The notes beneath the pieces were generated by a model. The model was not told the DNA's origin. It was given only the letters and a program-made list of their open reading frames with translations, and ran no database searches. A program made the position numbers and the translations under genes. Shown piece after piece: positions 20,932 through 30,430 of a stretch of 64,000 nt of DNA (position 1 is its first letter; every line of letters starts with the position of its first letter). Source of the stretch: Salinibacterium sp. ZJ70 (GTDB lineage Bacteria; Actinomycetota; Actinomycetes; Actinomycetales; Microbacteriaceae); NCBI RefSeq assembly GCF_011751865.2, contig NZ_CP061770.1:1550001-1614000 (forward strand). The letters are read 5' to 3'.

Positions 20932-21399
20932 ATGAGCACTCCATCCACGCGCTACCGCGAATCCCTCACTCCCGCGCCCTGGGTCTTCCTGTCCACGGCG
21001 CTCGTCATGCCGGCGAGCCTTCTGGTGTTCCTGCCGATCTCCCTCACCGCGGGTATCTCGGTCGCCCTCGGCCTCTACGCCGCGATCGTCGTGCTCCTGC
21101 TCGCGACCACGCCGCGCATCGAGGTCGACGACACCGAACTGCGCGCCGGACGCGCGCGGCTCCCGCTCGCCGTGATCTCCGAGGTGCGCACGGCAACGGG
21201 CGCCGACGCCACGCGGGAACGCGGGGTGGATCTCGACGCGCGCGCCTGGATGCTCATCCGCGGGTGGATTCCCGGTCTCGTGCGCATCGACCTCGACGAC
21301 CCGCAGGATCCGACCCCCTACTGGCTGATCTCAAGCCGACGCCCCGGTGAGCTCGCTGCCGCCATCGAGGGGGCACGCGGCGCCGGGGCGTCGTCCTAG
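20932..21399 (+). CDS. DUF3093 membrane protein
   Basis: A 155-residue protein of the DUF3093 family. Two membrane helices near the N-terminus (about 16-60, with VFLSTALVMPASLLVFLP) are followed by a small cytosolic beta-rich domain with TPRIEVDDTELRAGRARLPL and DPTPYWLISSRRP. Function unknown. Three ATGs occur close together at 20923, 20929 and 20932. I chose the last because a weak -10-like hexamer (TCGAAT) ends seven bases before it. It is divergent from dut and ends 11 bases from the converging DUF4193 gene. Confidence 0.82.
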   Translation: MSTPSTRYRESLTPAPWVFLSTALVMPASLLVFLPISLTAGISVALGLYAAIVVLLLATTPRIEVDDTELRAGRARLPLAVISEVRTATGADATRERGVDLDARAWMLIRGWIPGLVRIDLDDPQDPTPYWLISSRRPGELAAAIEGARGAGASS

Positions 21400-21410
21400 A
21401 GTCCGAACCG

Positions 21411-21704
21411 TCAGGCTGCGCACTCCGCGCAGACCGAACCGAGGTCGGTCGTGTGATGGAACTGCGACTGGTGCTTCACGAGGAAGCAGCTCATACAGGT
21501 GAACTCGTCTTCCTGCGGAGGCAGCACGACGACGTCGAGATCGAGGTCGGACAGGTCCTGACCCGCGAGTTCGAAACCGGGGTTGTCGGCGTCGTCGACG
21601 TCGACCACACCGGACATCTTGTCGGGGACACGCTCCTGGAGGGCCTGGATCGACTGAGTGTCGTCGTCGTCGGTCTTCCGGGGGGCGTCGTAGTCGGTTG
21701 CCAT
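21411..21704 (-). CDS. DUF4193 small zinc-ribbon-like protein
   Basis: A 97-residue acidic protein of the DUF4193 family. Two CxxC pairs near the C-terminus (CMSC and CAEC) look like a zinc ribbon. The N-terminal half is rich in Asp and resembles a flexible acidic segment. Function unknown. The start is set at the ATG giving MATDYDAP, two codons inside the longest frame. Conserved order with dut and sepH is typical of Microbacteriaceae and relatives. Confidence 0.85.
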   Translation of the reverse strand: MATDYDAPRKTDDDDTQSIQALQERVPDKMSGVVDVDDADNPGFELAGQDLSDLDLDVVVLPPQEDEFTCMSCFLVKHQSQFHHTTDLGSVCAECAA

Positions 21705-21908
21705 TACCATCCATCTCTATTACGTGCGGGTGAAGCGGCGTCAGTCTGCATGATCGGAAGACGATTCGCAAACCCTCCCAGGCTGCTTTCAGACACGGGA
21801 GAAACTCGCAAAAGCCCCAACTTGCGGCACGCCCGCGATATTCCCGCAGATCCGACGATTCACGTGTCATCCTTCCGGTGAATCGGGACAGCTGGAGGTC
21901 GCTCAGCC

Positions 21909-22943
21909 ATGCAAGAGCTCAAGGTCATCGGGGTCGAGAACGGATCGCTTCTCGTCGCCTCCGGCGACGGCGAACGCTACCGCGTCGAGGTCGACGAGGC
22001 GTTGCTGTCGCGGTTGCGCGCGTCCATGCCGGAACCCGGCCCACTGCGTCGCCTCGCGCCGCGTGAGATCCAGGCGCAGATCCGCGCCGGACTCACCGCC
22101 GACGACGTCGCCCGCGTGACGGGCGCCTCCGTCGAGTACGTGCGCCGCTTCGAGGGTCCCGTCATCGCCGAACGCGAGTACGTGGTCGAATCGGCGCTCA
22201 ACGTGCCCGTGCACATGGCGGTCGAGACCGACCCGCTCGCCTCGGGCGCGACGTTCGGCTCCGTCATCCGCGAGCGCCTCGCCGAATCCGGCGCACAGGA
22301 CGAGCGCTGGTCGAGCTGGAAGGAGCAGGGCGGCGGCTGGATCGTCAAGCTCACCTTCTCGACGAACGGCATCGACCACGACGCGCGCTGGGGCTTCGAG
22401 CCCAAGAAGCAGTCGCTCTCGCCGCTCAACCAGGAGGCCGTCACCCTGTCGCAGCAGGGCGAGCTCCCGCAGAGCCTCGTGCCTCGCCTCCGTGCGGTGC
22501 CGGTCGAGGAACGCGACGACTCCCGATTCGACAGCGGCGCCTTCACTGCGGAGGAGCTCGGCCGCGTCGCCGACGATGGCGAGATCGCGCAGCTGGAGTT
22601 CGGCGGACGCCCCGCCCCCGCCGACGAGGCCCCCGGCACGCACCACACCGCCGACCTGCTCGAAGCTCTGCGCCGACGCCGCGGAGAGCGTGAACCGCTC
22701 GACCTCGACGAAGCGGACGCGGGCCGCGCAAGCCACCCCTCGACGGGAGTCGTGAAGCTCATCGACATCCCTCTCGACGTGGCCGAAGAGCTGCCCGCCC
22801 CCGCGAAGCCTGCCCCGCAGCAGACGGCGAAGGCCTCCGGCTCGTCGGGAGCCACCGGACCGCTCGGCAAGCGCCGTGGTCGCGCGTCGATGCCCAGCTG
22901 GGACGAGATCGTCTTCGGCGCACGCACCGACGACGACCTCTAG
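21909..22943 (+). CDS. sepH: Septation protein SepH
   Basis: A 344-residue actinobacterial protein (DUF3071). In Streptomyces and mycobacteria SepH stimulates FtsZ assembly during cell division. The N-terminal domain carries a helix-turn-helix-like segment, LTADDVARVTGASVEYVRRFEG, around residues 62-85. The middle is charged, and a disordered Pro/Ala-rich C-terminus ends in MPSWDEIVFGAR. A GGAGG ribosome site precedes the ATG. It converges on the phosphodiesterase gene, with three bases between the stop codons. The role here is assigned by homology only. Confidence 0.88.
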   Translation: MQELKVIGVENGSLLVASGDGERYRVEVDEALLSRLRASMPEPGPLRRLAPREIQAQIRAGLTADDVARVTGASVEYVRRFEGPVIAEREYVVESALNVPVHMAVETDPLASGATFGSVIRERLAESGAQDERWSSWKEQGGGWIVKLTFSTNGIDHDARWGFEPKKQSLSPLNQEAVTLSQQGELPQSLVPRLRAVPVEERDDSRFDSGAFTAEELGRVADDGEIAQLEFGGRPAPADEAPGTHHTADLLEALRRRRGEREPLDLDEADAGRASHPSTGVVKLIDIPLDVAEELPAPAKPAPQQTAKASGSSGATGPLGKRRGRASMPSWDEIVFGARTDDDL

Positions 22944-22946
22944 AAC

Positions 22947-24059
22947 TCAGCGGGCGAACGCCCCGAATCGGAGCAGCGGGATCGCGAGCTCCGCCGGGGT
23001 GATGGAGCCGTGCTGCCCGATCATCGAGCGCGCCCGGTCCTCCGGGTCGACGTAGTAGGCGTGGTCTCCTCGCGCCGCGACGAGCAGGTCGCCGATGCGA
23101 GGCGCCACCTCCGGGTGCACCTCCCCGAACCAGCCCGCCTCGATCGCCTGCGTCTTCGTGGCGATCCACGCGCGCTTGCCTTCGCTCGCACGCCAGCGCT
23201 CTGCGAGGGCGTCGACATCGACCCCGTCCTCGACATGGAGCTGCAGGCAGCGCGGCTCCCCCGCGATGTGGCGCACACCATCCAGCAGCGCGGCGGCGGG
23301 AATCCGATGCGAGCGCTCGGGAACATCCACCATCCCGTGGTCGGCGGTGATGACGAGCCCGTCCTTCGGCCCGAGCAGCCGCACGGCGTCGCGGATCTCG
23401 GCGTCGAGGTCTTCGAGAGCGGCAACCCATTGGGCGGAGTCGATGCCGTGCGCGTGGCCTGCCGCGTCGAGATCGTTGACGTAGTAGTAGATGAGCGCGG
23501 GCCCCGGGCGCGCGAGCTCGTCCCGGAGGCGCGCGACCCGCTCATCCGCGGTCGCCGCGCCGACGAACGTCGCACCCCGCAGCACGGCGCGCGTCATCTC
23601 GGAGTCTCGGTACCGCGGATGCGTGATCGCCGTCGATCGCACGCCGTCGGATGCGGAGAGCTCGAAGAGCGTCGCCTCGCGCTGCCAGGAGCGCGGATCG
23701 AGCCCCTCCCATCCGCTCAGCTGATTGATGACGCGGTCGTGTTCGGGATCCAGCGCGCGGTAGCCGATGAGGCCATGGCGGCCCGCGGGCTGCCCGGTCG
23801 TGAGCGTCGTGAGCCCGGCGACCGTCGTCGACGGGAACCCGGATCCGATGGCAGGGTCGTGAGGAAGACGCGCTGCGAGGGTGCGCGCGTAGCCGGAATG
23901 AGCGGAGAGGACCGCGTGTCCGAGCCCGTCGACGAGCACGACGATGGCGCGATCGACGGGTGCGAGACCCATACGTCCCTGTCGGCCGGCCAGCGAGTCG
24001 AGGCAATTCGGCACGACATCGGCAAGGCTCATCCGGTGTGTTTTGGTCGCCGGTAGCAT
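22947..24059 (-). CDS. Alkaline phosphatase superfamily nucleotide pyrophosphatase/phosphodiesterase
   Basis: A 370-residue metal-dependent phosphodiesterase-like protein. The metal/nucleophile region is VVLVDGLGHAVL at the N-terminus, with the nucleophile Thr in GFPSTTVAGLTTL. Further metal ligands are DLDAAGHAHG, ITADHGM and GQHGS. No signal peptide is seen, so it is probably cytosolic. The start at ATG 24059 is supported by a -10 hexamer seven bases upstream. A GTG at 24065 is the alternative. It is divergent from the topoisomerase gene, with only twelve bases between the start codons. Confidence 0.86.
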   Translation of the reverse strand: MLPATKTHRMSLADVVPNCLDSLAGRQGRMGLAPVDRAIVVLVDGLGHAVLSAHSGYARTLAARLPHDPAIGSGFPSTTVAGLTTLTTGQPAGRHGLIGYRALDPEHDRVINQLSGWEGLDPRSWQREATLFELSASDGVRSTAITHPRYRDSEMTRAVLRGATFVGAATADERVARLRDELARPGPALIYYYVNDLDAAGHAHGIDSAQWVAALEDLDAEIRDAVRLLGPKDGLVITADHGMVDVPERSHRIPAAALLDGVRHIAGEPRCLQLHVEDGVDVDALAERWRASEGKRAWIATKTQAIEAGWFGEVHPEVAPRIGDLLVAARGDHAYYVDPEDRARSMIGQHGSITPAELAIPLLRFGAFAR

Positions 24060-24066
24060 TGCCACG

Positions 24067-24072
24067 ATCTTA
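24067..24072 (-). promoter_or_regulatory. Leaderless -10 element of the phosphodiesterase gene
   Basis: TAAGAT on the minus strand lies seven bases before the ATG at 24059. Its last base overlaps the first base of the topoisomerase start codon on the other strand, so the divergent promoters interlock. Confidence 0.42.
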
Positions 24073-26549
24073 TGACTCCGCCCGAAACCTCCTCAGCCCA
24101 CCCTGCCGGCGAACGCATCGAAGATGTCGATGTCTCGACGGAGATGCAGGGGTCCTTCCTCGAATACGCCTATTCGGTCATCTACTCGCGCGCCCTGCCC
24201 GACGCGCGCGACGGACTGAAGCCCGTACAGCGCCGCATCCTCTTCCAGATGAACGAGATGGGTCTGCGCCCCGACAAGGGCCACGTCAAGAGCGCCCGCG
24301 TCGTGGGTGACGTGATGGGGCGCCTGCACCCGCACGGCGACACGGCCATCTACGACGCTCTCGTGCGCCTCTCGCAGAGCTTCGCCCTGCGCATCCCGCT
24401 CGTCGACGGCCACGGCAACTTCGGATCGCTCGACGACGGCCCCGCCGCCGCGCGATACACCGAGGCGCGCATGCAGGCAGCTGCCGTCGCGCTCGTCGAG
24501 TCGATCGACGAGGATGTCGTCGACTTCGTCCCGAACTACGACAACCAGCTCCTGCAGCCGTCGGTGCTTCCCGCAGCGTTCCCGAACCTGCTCGTCAACG
24601 GCGCCACCGGCATCGCGGTCGGCATGGCCACCAACATGGCCCCGCACAACCTCAACGAGGTCGTGGGCGCCGCGCGCCACCTGCTCGAGAACCCGGATGC
24701 CACCCTCGACGAGCTCATGGCCTACGTGCCGGGGCCCGATCTTCCCACCGGTGGCACCATCGTGGGACTCGACGGCATCCGCGACGCCTACGCGACCGGC
24801 CGCGGCAGCTTCAAGACGCGCGCCAAGGTGACCGTCGAGCAGCTCTCCGCACGCCGCACCGGACTCGTCGTCACCGAACTGCCGTACATGGTCGGGCCCG
24901 AGAAGGTCATCGAGAAGATCAAGGACGGCGTCAATTCGAAGAAGATCACGGGCATCTCGGATGTCACGGATCTCACCGACCGCAGAAACGGTCTGCGCCT
25001 CGTCATCGGCATCAAGACCGGCTTCTCGCCGCAGGCGGTGCTCGAGCAGCTCTACCGCCTCACGCCGCTCGAAGACGGATTCTCGATCAACAATGTCGCC
25101 CTCGTCGAGGGCCGACCTCAGACGCTAGGCCTGAAGGAGATGCTGCAGGTCTACCTCGACCACCGCATCGAGGTCGTCACGCGGCGCTGCCAGTACCGTC
25201 TCGCGCGGCGCCAGGAGCGCCTGCACCTCGTGGATGGCCTCCTCATCGCCATCCTGGATATCGACGAGGTCATCCAGGTCATCCGCACGAGCGACGACAC
25301 AGCGCAGGCGCGCACGCGCCTCATGGACGTCTACGACCTCTCGCAGATCCAGGCCGACTACATCCTCGAGCTGCAGCTGCGCCGACTCACCAAGTTCAGC
25401 CGCATCGAGCTCGAAGCGGAGCGCGACAAGCTGCGCACCGAGATCGCCGAGCTCGAAGCGCTCCTCGCCTCACCCACGCGCATCCGCGCGCTCGTCGGCG
25501 ACGAGCTCGAGGAGACGGCGGATCGCTTCGGCACGCCGCGTCGCACCATGCTCACCGAGGCGGGCGCGCACGTCACCGCCGCGAAGTCGTCGAAGAAGAA
25601 CGCGAACGTCTCCCTCGAGATCCCCGATGTGCCGACCGTCGTGCTCCTGTCGACGACCGGCCGAGCTGTGCGCGTCGATATGCCGGACGGATCCGACCCG
25701 CTTCAGCCAGCCGCCCGCCGCAGCAAGCACGACGCGATCCTCTCGATCGTCACCGGCACGACGCGCGGCGAGCTCGGCGCCGTCACGAACCGCGGCCGAC
25801 TCGTGCGCTTCACGCCCGTCGACCTGCCGTCCGTTCCCGCGAACTCGGTGCAGCTCGCCGCGGGCGCGAAGTTCGCCGACTACCTGGGCCTCACGGACAA
25901 GAAGGAGCGCGTGCTCGCGATCGTCTCGCTCACGGTCGACGACTCGATCGCGCTCGGCACCCGACAGGGCATCGTGAAGCGCGTCGCGAGCCTGGCCTAC
26001 CCGAGCAAGCCCGACTTCGAGCTGATCGCGCTCAAGCCCGGAGACGAGGTCGTGGGCGTCGCGCAGGGCCCCGAATCCGATGAGCTCGTCTTCGTCACCT
26101 CAGACGCCCAGCTGCTGCACTTCCCGGCAGCCCAGGTGCGCCCCCAGGGGACGAGCGCGGGCGGCATGGCGGGCATCAAGCTGTCCGCCGGTGCCGATGT
26201 CATCTTCTTCGGCTCCGTCGCTCCCGAGAATGCCCACGTGGTCACGATCTCGACGCCCACCGAGACGCTGCCCGGCACAGACCCGGGGCGCGCGAAGGTC
26301 AGCGTCTTCGCGGAGTTCCCCGCCAAGGGACGCGCGACAGGCGGCGTGAGGTCGCATTCCTTCCTCAAGGGCGAGAGCGCGCTCGCGCTCGCCTGGGTCG
26401 GAGAGGCACCCGCTCTCGCCGTGGCCGCCGATGGCGCCGTGCGCACACTGCCTGAGGCCGGTGCGAAGCGCGATGCCTCCGGCACTCCGCTCGATGCCGT
26501 CGTGGCCTCGATCGGCCGCGCCCACGCGCTGCCGTCGAACGAGGGCTGA
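24072..26549 (+). CDS. parC: DNA topoisomerase IV / gyrase subunit A
   Basis: An 825-residue type IIA topoisomerase breakage-reunion subunit. The active tyrosine is Tyr129 in AAARYTEARM. The quinolone-resistance region around GDVMGRLHPHGDTAIYDALVRLSQ keeps the usual Asp/Ala positions. The C-terminal half holds a six-bladed beta-pinwheel with repeats such as LVRFTPVDLPS and GIVKRVASLAYPS. Its position away from recF, dnaN and gyrB, and its convergence on a GyrB-like gene, suggest the second (topoisomerase IV-like) pair that many actinobacteria carry. Gyrase A is the alternative. A GyrA-box was not recognised. Confidence 0.85.
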   Translation: MTPPETSSAHPAGERIEDVDVSTEMQGSFLEYAYSVIYSRALPDARDGLKPVQRRILFQMNEMGLRPDKGHVKSARVVGDVMGRLHPHGDTAIYDALVRLSQSFALRIPLVDGHGNFGSLDDGPAAARYTEARMQAAAVALVESIDEDVVDFVPNYDNQLLQPSVLPAAFPNLLVNGATGIAVGMATNMAPHNLNEVVGAARHLLENPDATLDELMAYVPGPDLPTGGTIVGLDGIRDAYATGRGSFKTRAKVTVEQLSARRTGLVVTELPYMVGPEKVIEKIKDGVNSKKITGISDVTDLTDRRNGLRLVIGIKTGFSPQAVLEQLYRLTPLEDGFSINNVALVEGRPQTLGLKEMLQVYLDHRIEVVTRRCQYRLARRQERLHLVDGLLIAILDIDEVIQVIRTSDDTAQARTRLMDVYDLSQIQADYILELQLRRLTKFSRIELEAERDKLRTEIAELEALLASPTRIRALVGDELEETADRFGTPRRTMLTEAGAHVTAAKSSKKNANVSLEIPDVPTVVLLSTTGRAVRVDMPDGSDPLQPAARRSKHDAILSIVTGTTRGELGAVTNRGRLVRFTPVDLPSVPANSVQLAAGAKFADYLGLTDKKERVLAIVSLTVDDSIALGTRQGIVKRVASLAYPSKPDFELIALKPGDEVVGVAQGPESDELVFVTSDAQLLHFPAAQVRPQGTSAGGMAGIKLSAGADVIFFGSVAPENAHVVTISTPTETLPGTDPGRAKVSVFAEFPAKGRATGGVRSHSFLKGESALALAWVGEAPALAVAADGAVRTLPEAGAKRDASGTPLDAVVASIGRAHALPSNEG

Positions 26550-26571
26550 CCGCGAGGCGACTGAACGAGAA

Positions 26572-26612
26572 GAGGCGGCGGCGCACCCGGGGAACCGGGG
26601 CGCCGCCGCCTC
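26572..26612. terminator. Bidirectional terminator, parC / parE
   Basis: A perfect 12-bp stem (GAGGCGGCGGCG at 26572-26583 with CGCCGCCGCCTC at 26601-26612) with a second CCCGG/CCGGG stem inside it. It lies between the two converging topoisomerase genes. Confidence 0.8.
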
Positions 26613-26630
26613 GTGCGGTATCGGCTTCGC

Positions 26631-28703
26631 TCAGACGTCGACGCGCGAGCGGTCGAGCCCCTGGCCGGCGACGATGAACTCCTTGCGCGGGGCGACATCG
26701 TTGCCCATGAGCAGCTCGAACACCTTGTTAGCGGCGTCGGCATCCGAGACCTGCACGCGGCGCAGGGTGCGGTGCGCGCGGCTCATCGTGGTCTCCGCGA
26801 GCTGATCGGCATCCATCTCACCGAGGCCCTTGTAGCGCTGGATCGGGTCCTGGTAGCGCTTGCCCTGCTTCTTGAGCTGAGCGAGGAGCGTCTGCAGCTC
26901 GGCCTCGGAGTAGGTGTAGAGGATGTCGTTGGGCTTCGTCCCCGGGTTCATGACGACCACCCGGTGCAGCGGCGGAACCGCGGCGAACACGCGCCCGGCC
27001 TCGATCATCGGGCGCATGTAGCGGAAGAAGAGGGTCAGCAGGAGCGTGCGGATGTGCGCGCCGTCGACGTCGGCGTCGCTCATGATGATGACCTTGCCGT
27101 AGCGCGCCGCCTCGAGGTCGAAGCTGCGTCCGGAGCCGGCTCCGATCACCTGGATGATCGAGGCGCACTCGGCGTTGCTCAGCATGTCCGAGACGGACGC
27201 CTTCTGCACGTTGAGGATCTTGCCGCGGATCGGCAGGAGCGCCTGGAACTCCGAGTCGCGCGCGAGCTTCGCCGTGCCGAGCGCGGAGTCGCCCTCGACG
27301 ATGAACAGTTCGCTGTCAGCCACGTCGTTCGAGCGGCAGTCGACGAGCTTCGCCGGCAGCGACGAGCTCTCGAGGGCGTTCTTGCGCCGCTGCGTCTCCT
27401 TGTGGGCACGCGCCGAGATGCGCGACTTCATCTCGGCGACGACCTTGTCGAGCACGAGGGCGGTCTGCGCCTTGTCGTCGCGCTTCGTGCTCGCGAAGCG
27501 CTCCTTGAGCCCCTTCGCGATCGCATTCGCCACAATCGCGCGGACGGCCGGGGTGCCGAGCACCTCCTTCGTCTGGCCCTCGAACTGCGGCTCGGGCAGA
27601 CGCACGGTGAGCACGACGGTGAGGCCCGCGAGCACATCATCCTTCTCGAGCTTGTCGTTGCCGGCCTTCAGGCGGCGCGCGTTCTTCTCGACTTCGGCGC
27701 GCATGAACTTCAGCAGCCCCTGCTCGAATCCGGTCTGGTGCGTTCCGCCCTTGGGCGTCGCGATGATGTTCACGAAGCTATTCAGGACGGTGTCGTAGCC
27801 GGTGCCCCAGCGCAGCGCCACATCCACGTCGCACTCGCGCTGCAGCTCGGTGGGCACCATGTGGCCGTTCTCCTGCAGCACGGGCACGGTCTCGCTGTAG
27901 TGGCCGGTGCCCTGGATGCGCCAGACGTCGGTCACGGGAGCGTCGGGCGCGAGGTGCTCGACGAACTCGCTGATGCCGCCGTCGAAGCGGAACTGCTGGG
28001 TGGTGGGCTCTTCGCCGCGCTCATCGCGGATCGAGATGCCGAGACCCGGAACGAGGAAGGCGGTCTGGCGGGCGCGAGTGATGAGATCGTCGGGCTGGAA
28101 GCCGGCGCCCTTGGTGAAGATCTGACGATCAGCCCAGTAGCGGATGCGCGTTCCCGTGACGCCCTTGGCGACCTTGCCGACGACACGCAGCTCGCTGCCC
28201 TTCGTGAACGGCGTGAACGGCGCGTCGGGGGTGGGCTCCCCCGCGTCGGCGAAGATGCCCGGCTCGCCGCGATGGAATGACATCGCCCAGGTCTTGCCGT
28301 TGCGGTCCACCTCGACGTCCAGACGCTCGGAGAGGGCATTCACGACAGAGGCGCCGACACCGTGCAGACCGCCGGACGCCGCGTATGAGCCGCTGCCGAA
28401 CTTGCCGCCCGCGTGGAGCTTCGTGAACACGACCTCGACACCCGAGAGCCCCGTCTTGGGCTCGATGTCGACGGGGATGCCTCGCGCACGGTCGCGCACC
28501 TCGACCGACTGATCGGCGTGAAGGATCACGTCGATGTCGGATCCGTGACCTGCGAGCGCCTCATCGACGGAGTTGTCGATGATCTCCCACAGGCAGTGCA
28601 TGAGGCCCCGCGAGTCGGTGGAGCCGATGTACATTCCGGGACGCTTGCGGACCGCCTCGAGGCCTTCGAGAACGGAGAGATGACGGGCGTTGTAGTCGCT
28701 CAC
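26631..28703 (-). CDS. parE: DNA topoisomerase IV / gyrase subunit B
   Basis: A 690-residue GHKL ATPase subunit. The ATP-binding region has DNSVDEALAGHG and GGLHGVGASVVNALS, and the TOPRIM domain has VEGDSALGTAK and MSDADVDGAHIRTLLLT. It pairs with the A subunit to relax or decatenate DNA with ATP. The GTG start has TAGGCT six bases before it and no ribosome site, so it is probably leaderless. It converges on parC instead of forming an operon with it, so the two subunits are transcribed from separate promoters. Confidence 0.87.
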   Translation of the reverse strand: MSDYNARHLSVLEGLEAVRKRPGMYIGSTDSRGLMHCLWEIIDNSVDEALAGHGSDIDVILHADQSVEVRDRARGIPVDIEPKTGLSGVEVVFTKLHAGGKFGSGSYAASGGLHGVGASVVNALSERLDVEVDRNGKTWAMSFHRGEPGIFADAGEPTPDAPFTPFTKGSELRVVGKVAKGVTGTRIRYWADRQIFTKGAGFQPDDLITRARQTAFLVPGLGISIRDERGEEPTTQQFRFDGGISEFVEHLAPDAPVTDVWRIQGTGHYSETVPVLQENGHMVPTELQRECDVDVALRWGTGYDTVLNSFVNIIATPKGGTHQTGFEQGLLKFMRAEVEKNARRLKAGNDKLEKDDVLAGLTVVLTVRLPEPQFEGQTKEVLGTPAVRAIVANAIAKGLKERFASTKRDDKAQTALVLDKVVAEMKSRISARAHKETQRRKNALESSSLPAKLVDCRSNDVADSELFIVEGDSALGTAKLARDSEFQALLPIRGKILNVQKASVSDMLSNAECASIIQVIGAGSGRSFDLEAARYGKVIIMSDADVDGAHIRTLLLTLFFRYMRPMIEAGRVFAAVPPLHRVVVMNPGTKPNDILYTYSEAELQTLLAQLKKQGKRYQDPIQRYKGLGEMDADQLAETTMSRAHRTLRRVQVSDADAANKVFELLMGNDVAPRKEFIVAGQGLDRSRVDV

Positions 28704-28709
28704 CGCACG

Positions 28710-28715
28710 AGCCTA
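28710..28715 (-). promoter_or_regulatory. Leaderless -10 element of parE
   Basis: TAGGCT on the minus strand, six bases before the parE GTG at 28703. Confidence 0.5.
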
Positions 28716-28750
28716 ACGGGGGCCGGCGTCAGAGTCGCTGAGGCGCTCCG

Positions 28751-30019
28751 TCACCCGAACTGCTGCACCCAGTACACGCGTCCCGTCGAGGATGCCGCCG
28801 AGCATGCGCCCATCTTCGTGAAGCCGTCGCGCAGGATGTTCTCGCGGTGCCCGGTCGACCCCATCCAGAGGTCGACCACGCCCGACGCGCTCTTCGGCCC
28901 GTACGCGACGTTCTCTCCCCAGAGCCCGCCCGGCCCGGAGCTGTGCGAGAGATCCTTGTTGCCGTCGGCGAGATACGACGCCCACGAACAGGCGCGCGTG
29001 GCGAGCGAGCCGCTCCACGCGAGAGCGGCCCTGCCGTTCGCAGCACGCTGGTCGTTGGTGGCCGAGAGGACACCGTTCGACGCGGTTCCACCTCCCCCGC
29101 TGCCGCTGCCACCACTGCCGCCGCCGCTGCCGACGATGCGCGAGCCCGAACGGGCCGCCTGGGCCGCCTGTCGGGCGGCCTCTTCGGCGGCGATGCGCGC
29201 GACCTCGGCATCGTGGGCCGCGATGACCCCGGTCACGGCGGTCGCATATGCGGGAGCGAGTGCGGGCACATCGCGCACGTCGGCCGTCTGGATCGCCTGG
29301 AGCGCGAGGGTCGCGGCCGCGCGGGTGCCCTCGGGGGCCAGTGTTCGCGCGGCGAGCAGCGCCTCGTGGGTCGCCGCAAGCGATCCGATGAGCGAGCGCA
29401 TCTCCGACTCCAGCGCGATCATGCTTCTGGCGAGCTCGCCCGCGTCGCCCGACAGGAGCGCTCGTGAGGCCCGCGCCTGCGTGGCGAGCGCGATCAGACG
29501 GTCGGCGAGCTCCGCGAGATCGTCCGTACTCGCCTCCGGATCCAGGCTCGGAACCTCGCGGACCGGTGGCGCCTCCCGGAGCTCGACCACCACCGGATCA
29601 CCCTCTGCGGATGCGAACCCGTCGAGCGTGGCGCCGAGCAGCGTCAGTGCCTCCGCCACCGGCGCGAGCGCGGCGTCGCCGCCGAGCGCTCCGGCGTGCG
29701 GGAGCATGTTCGCGACCACGCTCGAGCGCAGGGCAGCCGCATCCTCCGCGCGCGACTGCAGAACCTCGATGGCGGCCCGCTCGTCGGCGACCGCCGCAAC
29801 AGCATCGGCACGCGCCTCCTCTGCCGACGCGAGCGCCTCCGCATGGGCGGCCTGCTGCAGGAACATGGCGAGCGCTGCGATCCCGGCGGCGGCGACGAGG
29901 ACGACGCCGATCGCGAGAGCGACGATCAGCCGAGGGCGACCCGGGCGGGCGGGTGCCCCGAGCGGCACCGCATCCGGGCATGCGGGCTCGATGTCGAGCG
30001 CCGCCGCATGCTGATCCAT
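28751..30019 (-). CDS. Membrane-anchored CAP/SCP domain protein
   Basis: A 422-residue protein. A short cytosolic N-terminus is followed by one membrane helix (about 31-53), a long Ala/Glu-rich helical region (about 55-280) that is probably coiled coil, a Gly/Ser linker (about 285-306) and a C-terminal CAP domain. The CAP signatures are LSHSSGPGGLWGENVAYGP and GHRENILRDGFTKMGAC. The topology places the CAP domain outside the cell. The coiled coil may span the cell wall, but its function is unknown. The ATG at 30019 has TACCGT six bases before it. Longer frames to 30496 are not supported. Confidence 0.82.
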   Translation of the reverse strand: MDQHAAALDIEPACPDAVPLGAPARPGRPRLIVALAIGVVLVAAAGIAALAMFLQQAAHAEALASAEEARADAVAAVADERAAIEVLQSRAEDAAALRSSVVANMLPHAGALGGDAALAPVAEALTLLGATLDGFASAEGDPVVVELREAPPVREVPSLDPEASTDDLAELADRLIALATQARASRALLSGDAGELARSMIALESEMRSLIGSLAATHEALLAARTLAPEGTRAAATLALQAIQTADVRDVPALAPAYATAVTGVIAAHDAEVARIAAEEAARQAAQAARSGSRIVGSGGGSGGSGSGGGGTASNGVLSATNDQRAANGRAALAWSGSLATRACSWASYLADGNKDLSHSSGPGGLWGENVAYGPKSASGVVDLWMGSTGHRENILRDGFTKMGACSAASSTGRVYWVQQFG

Positions 30020-30025
30020 GAGAGC

Positions 30026-30031
30026 ACGGTA
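30026..30031 (-). promoter_or_regulatory. Leaderless -10 element of the CAP-domain gene
   Basis: TACCGT on the minus strand, six bases before the ATG at 30019. Confidence 0.42.
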
Positions 30032-30208
30032 CCTGCGAGCGTTCCCCACCAGAAGTGGGCACGCTCCCCCGACCGAACCGATCGATGACCCTCGACCGGG
30101 GCACACGCGTCTTCGCGGTGAGCGAAATGCGCGGCCGCGGCCGGAAACCTCCAGCGAACCGTGCTTGTATGGGACACACGCACCACCACACGAGGGAAGG
30201 AGCATGAC

Positions 30209-30430
30209 ATGACCGCAACCGATGGAACCGTCGAGCTGGAGCGTCACGCCCTCACTGCCCTCGACCGCTGCGACATGTGCGGCGCTCAGGCGTACGTGCG
30301 GGTGACCCTCAGCTCCGGCGAACTGCTGTTCTGCGGCCACCACGGCAACGCATACAAGCCCAAGCTCATCGAGACGGCACTCGACTGGCACGACGAGTCG
30401 GCCCGCCTGCGGGAGCCTGTCGCTGGCTGA
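30209..30430 (+). CDS. DUF7455 small putative metal-binding protein
   Basis: A 73-residue protein with CDMCG near residue 21 and CGHH near residue 42, a CxxC...CxxH arrangement that could bind zinc. It matches the short actinobacterial DUF7455 family, which often lies near sigma factor or topoisomerase genes. Function unknown. An AAGGAG ribosome site precedes the ATG. Its stop overlaps the likely CTG start of the next gene, the first alanine-racemase-like protein, by eight bases, so the small protein may couple translation of that gene. Confidence 0.85.
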   Translation: MTATDGTVELERHALTALDRCDMCGAQAYVRVTLSSGELLFCGHHGNAYKPKLIETALDWHDESARLREPVAG

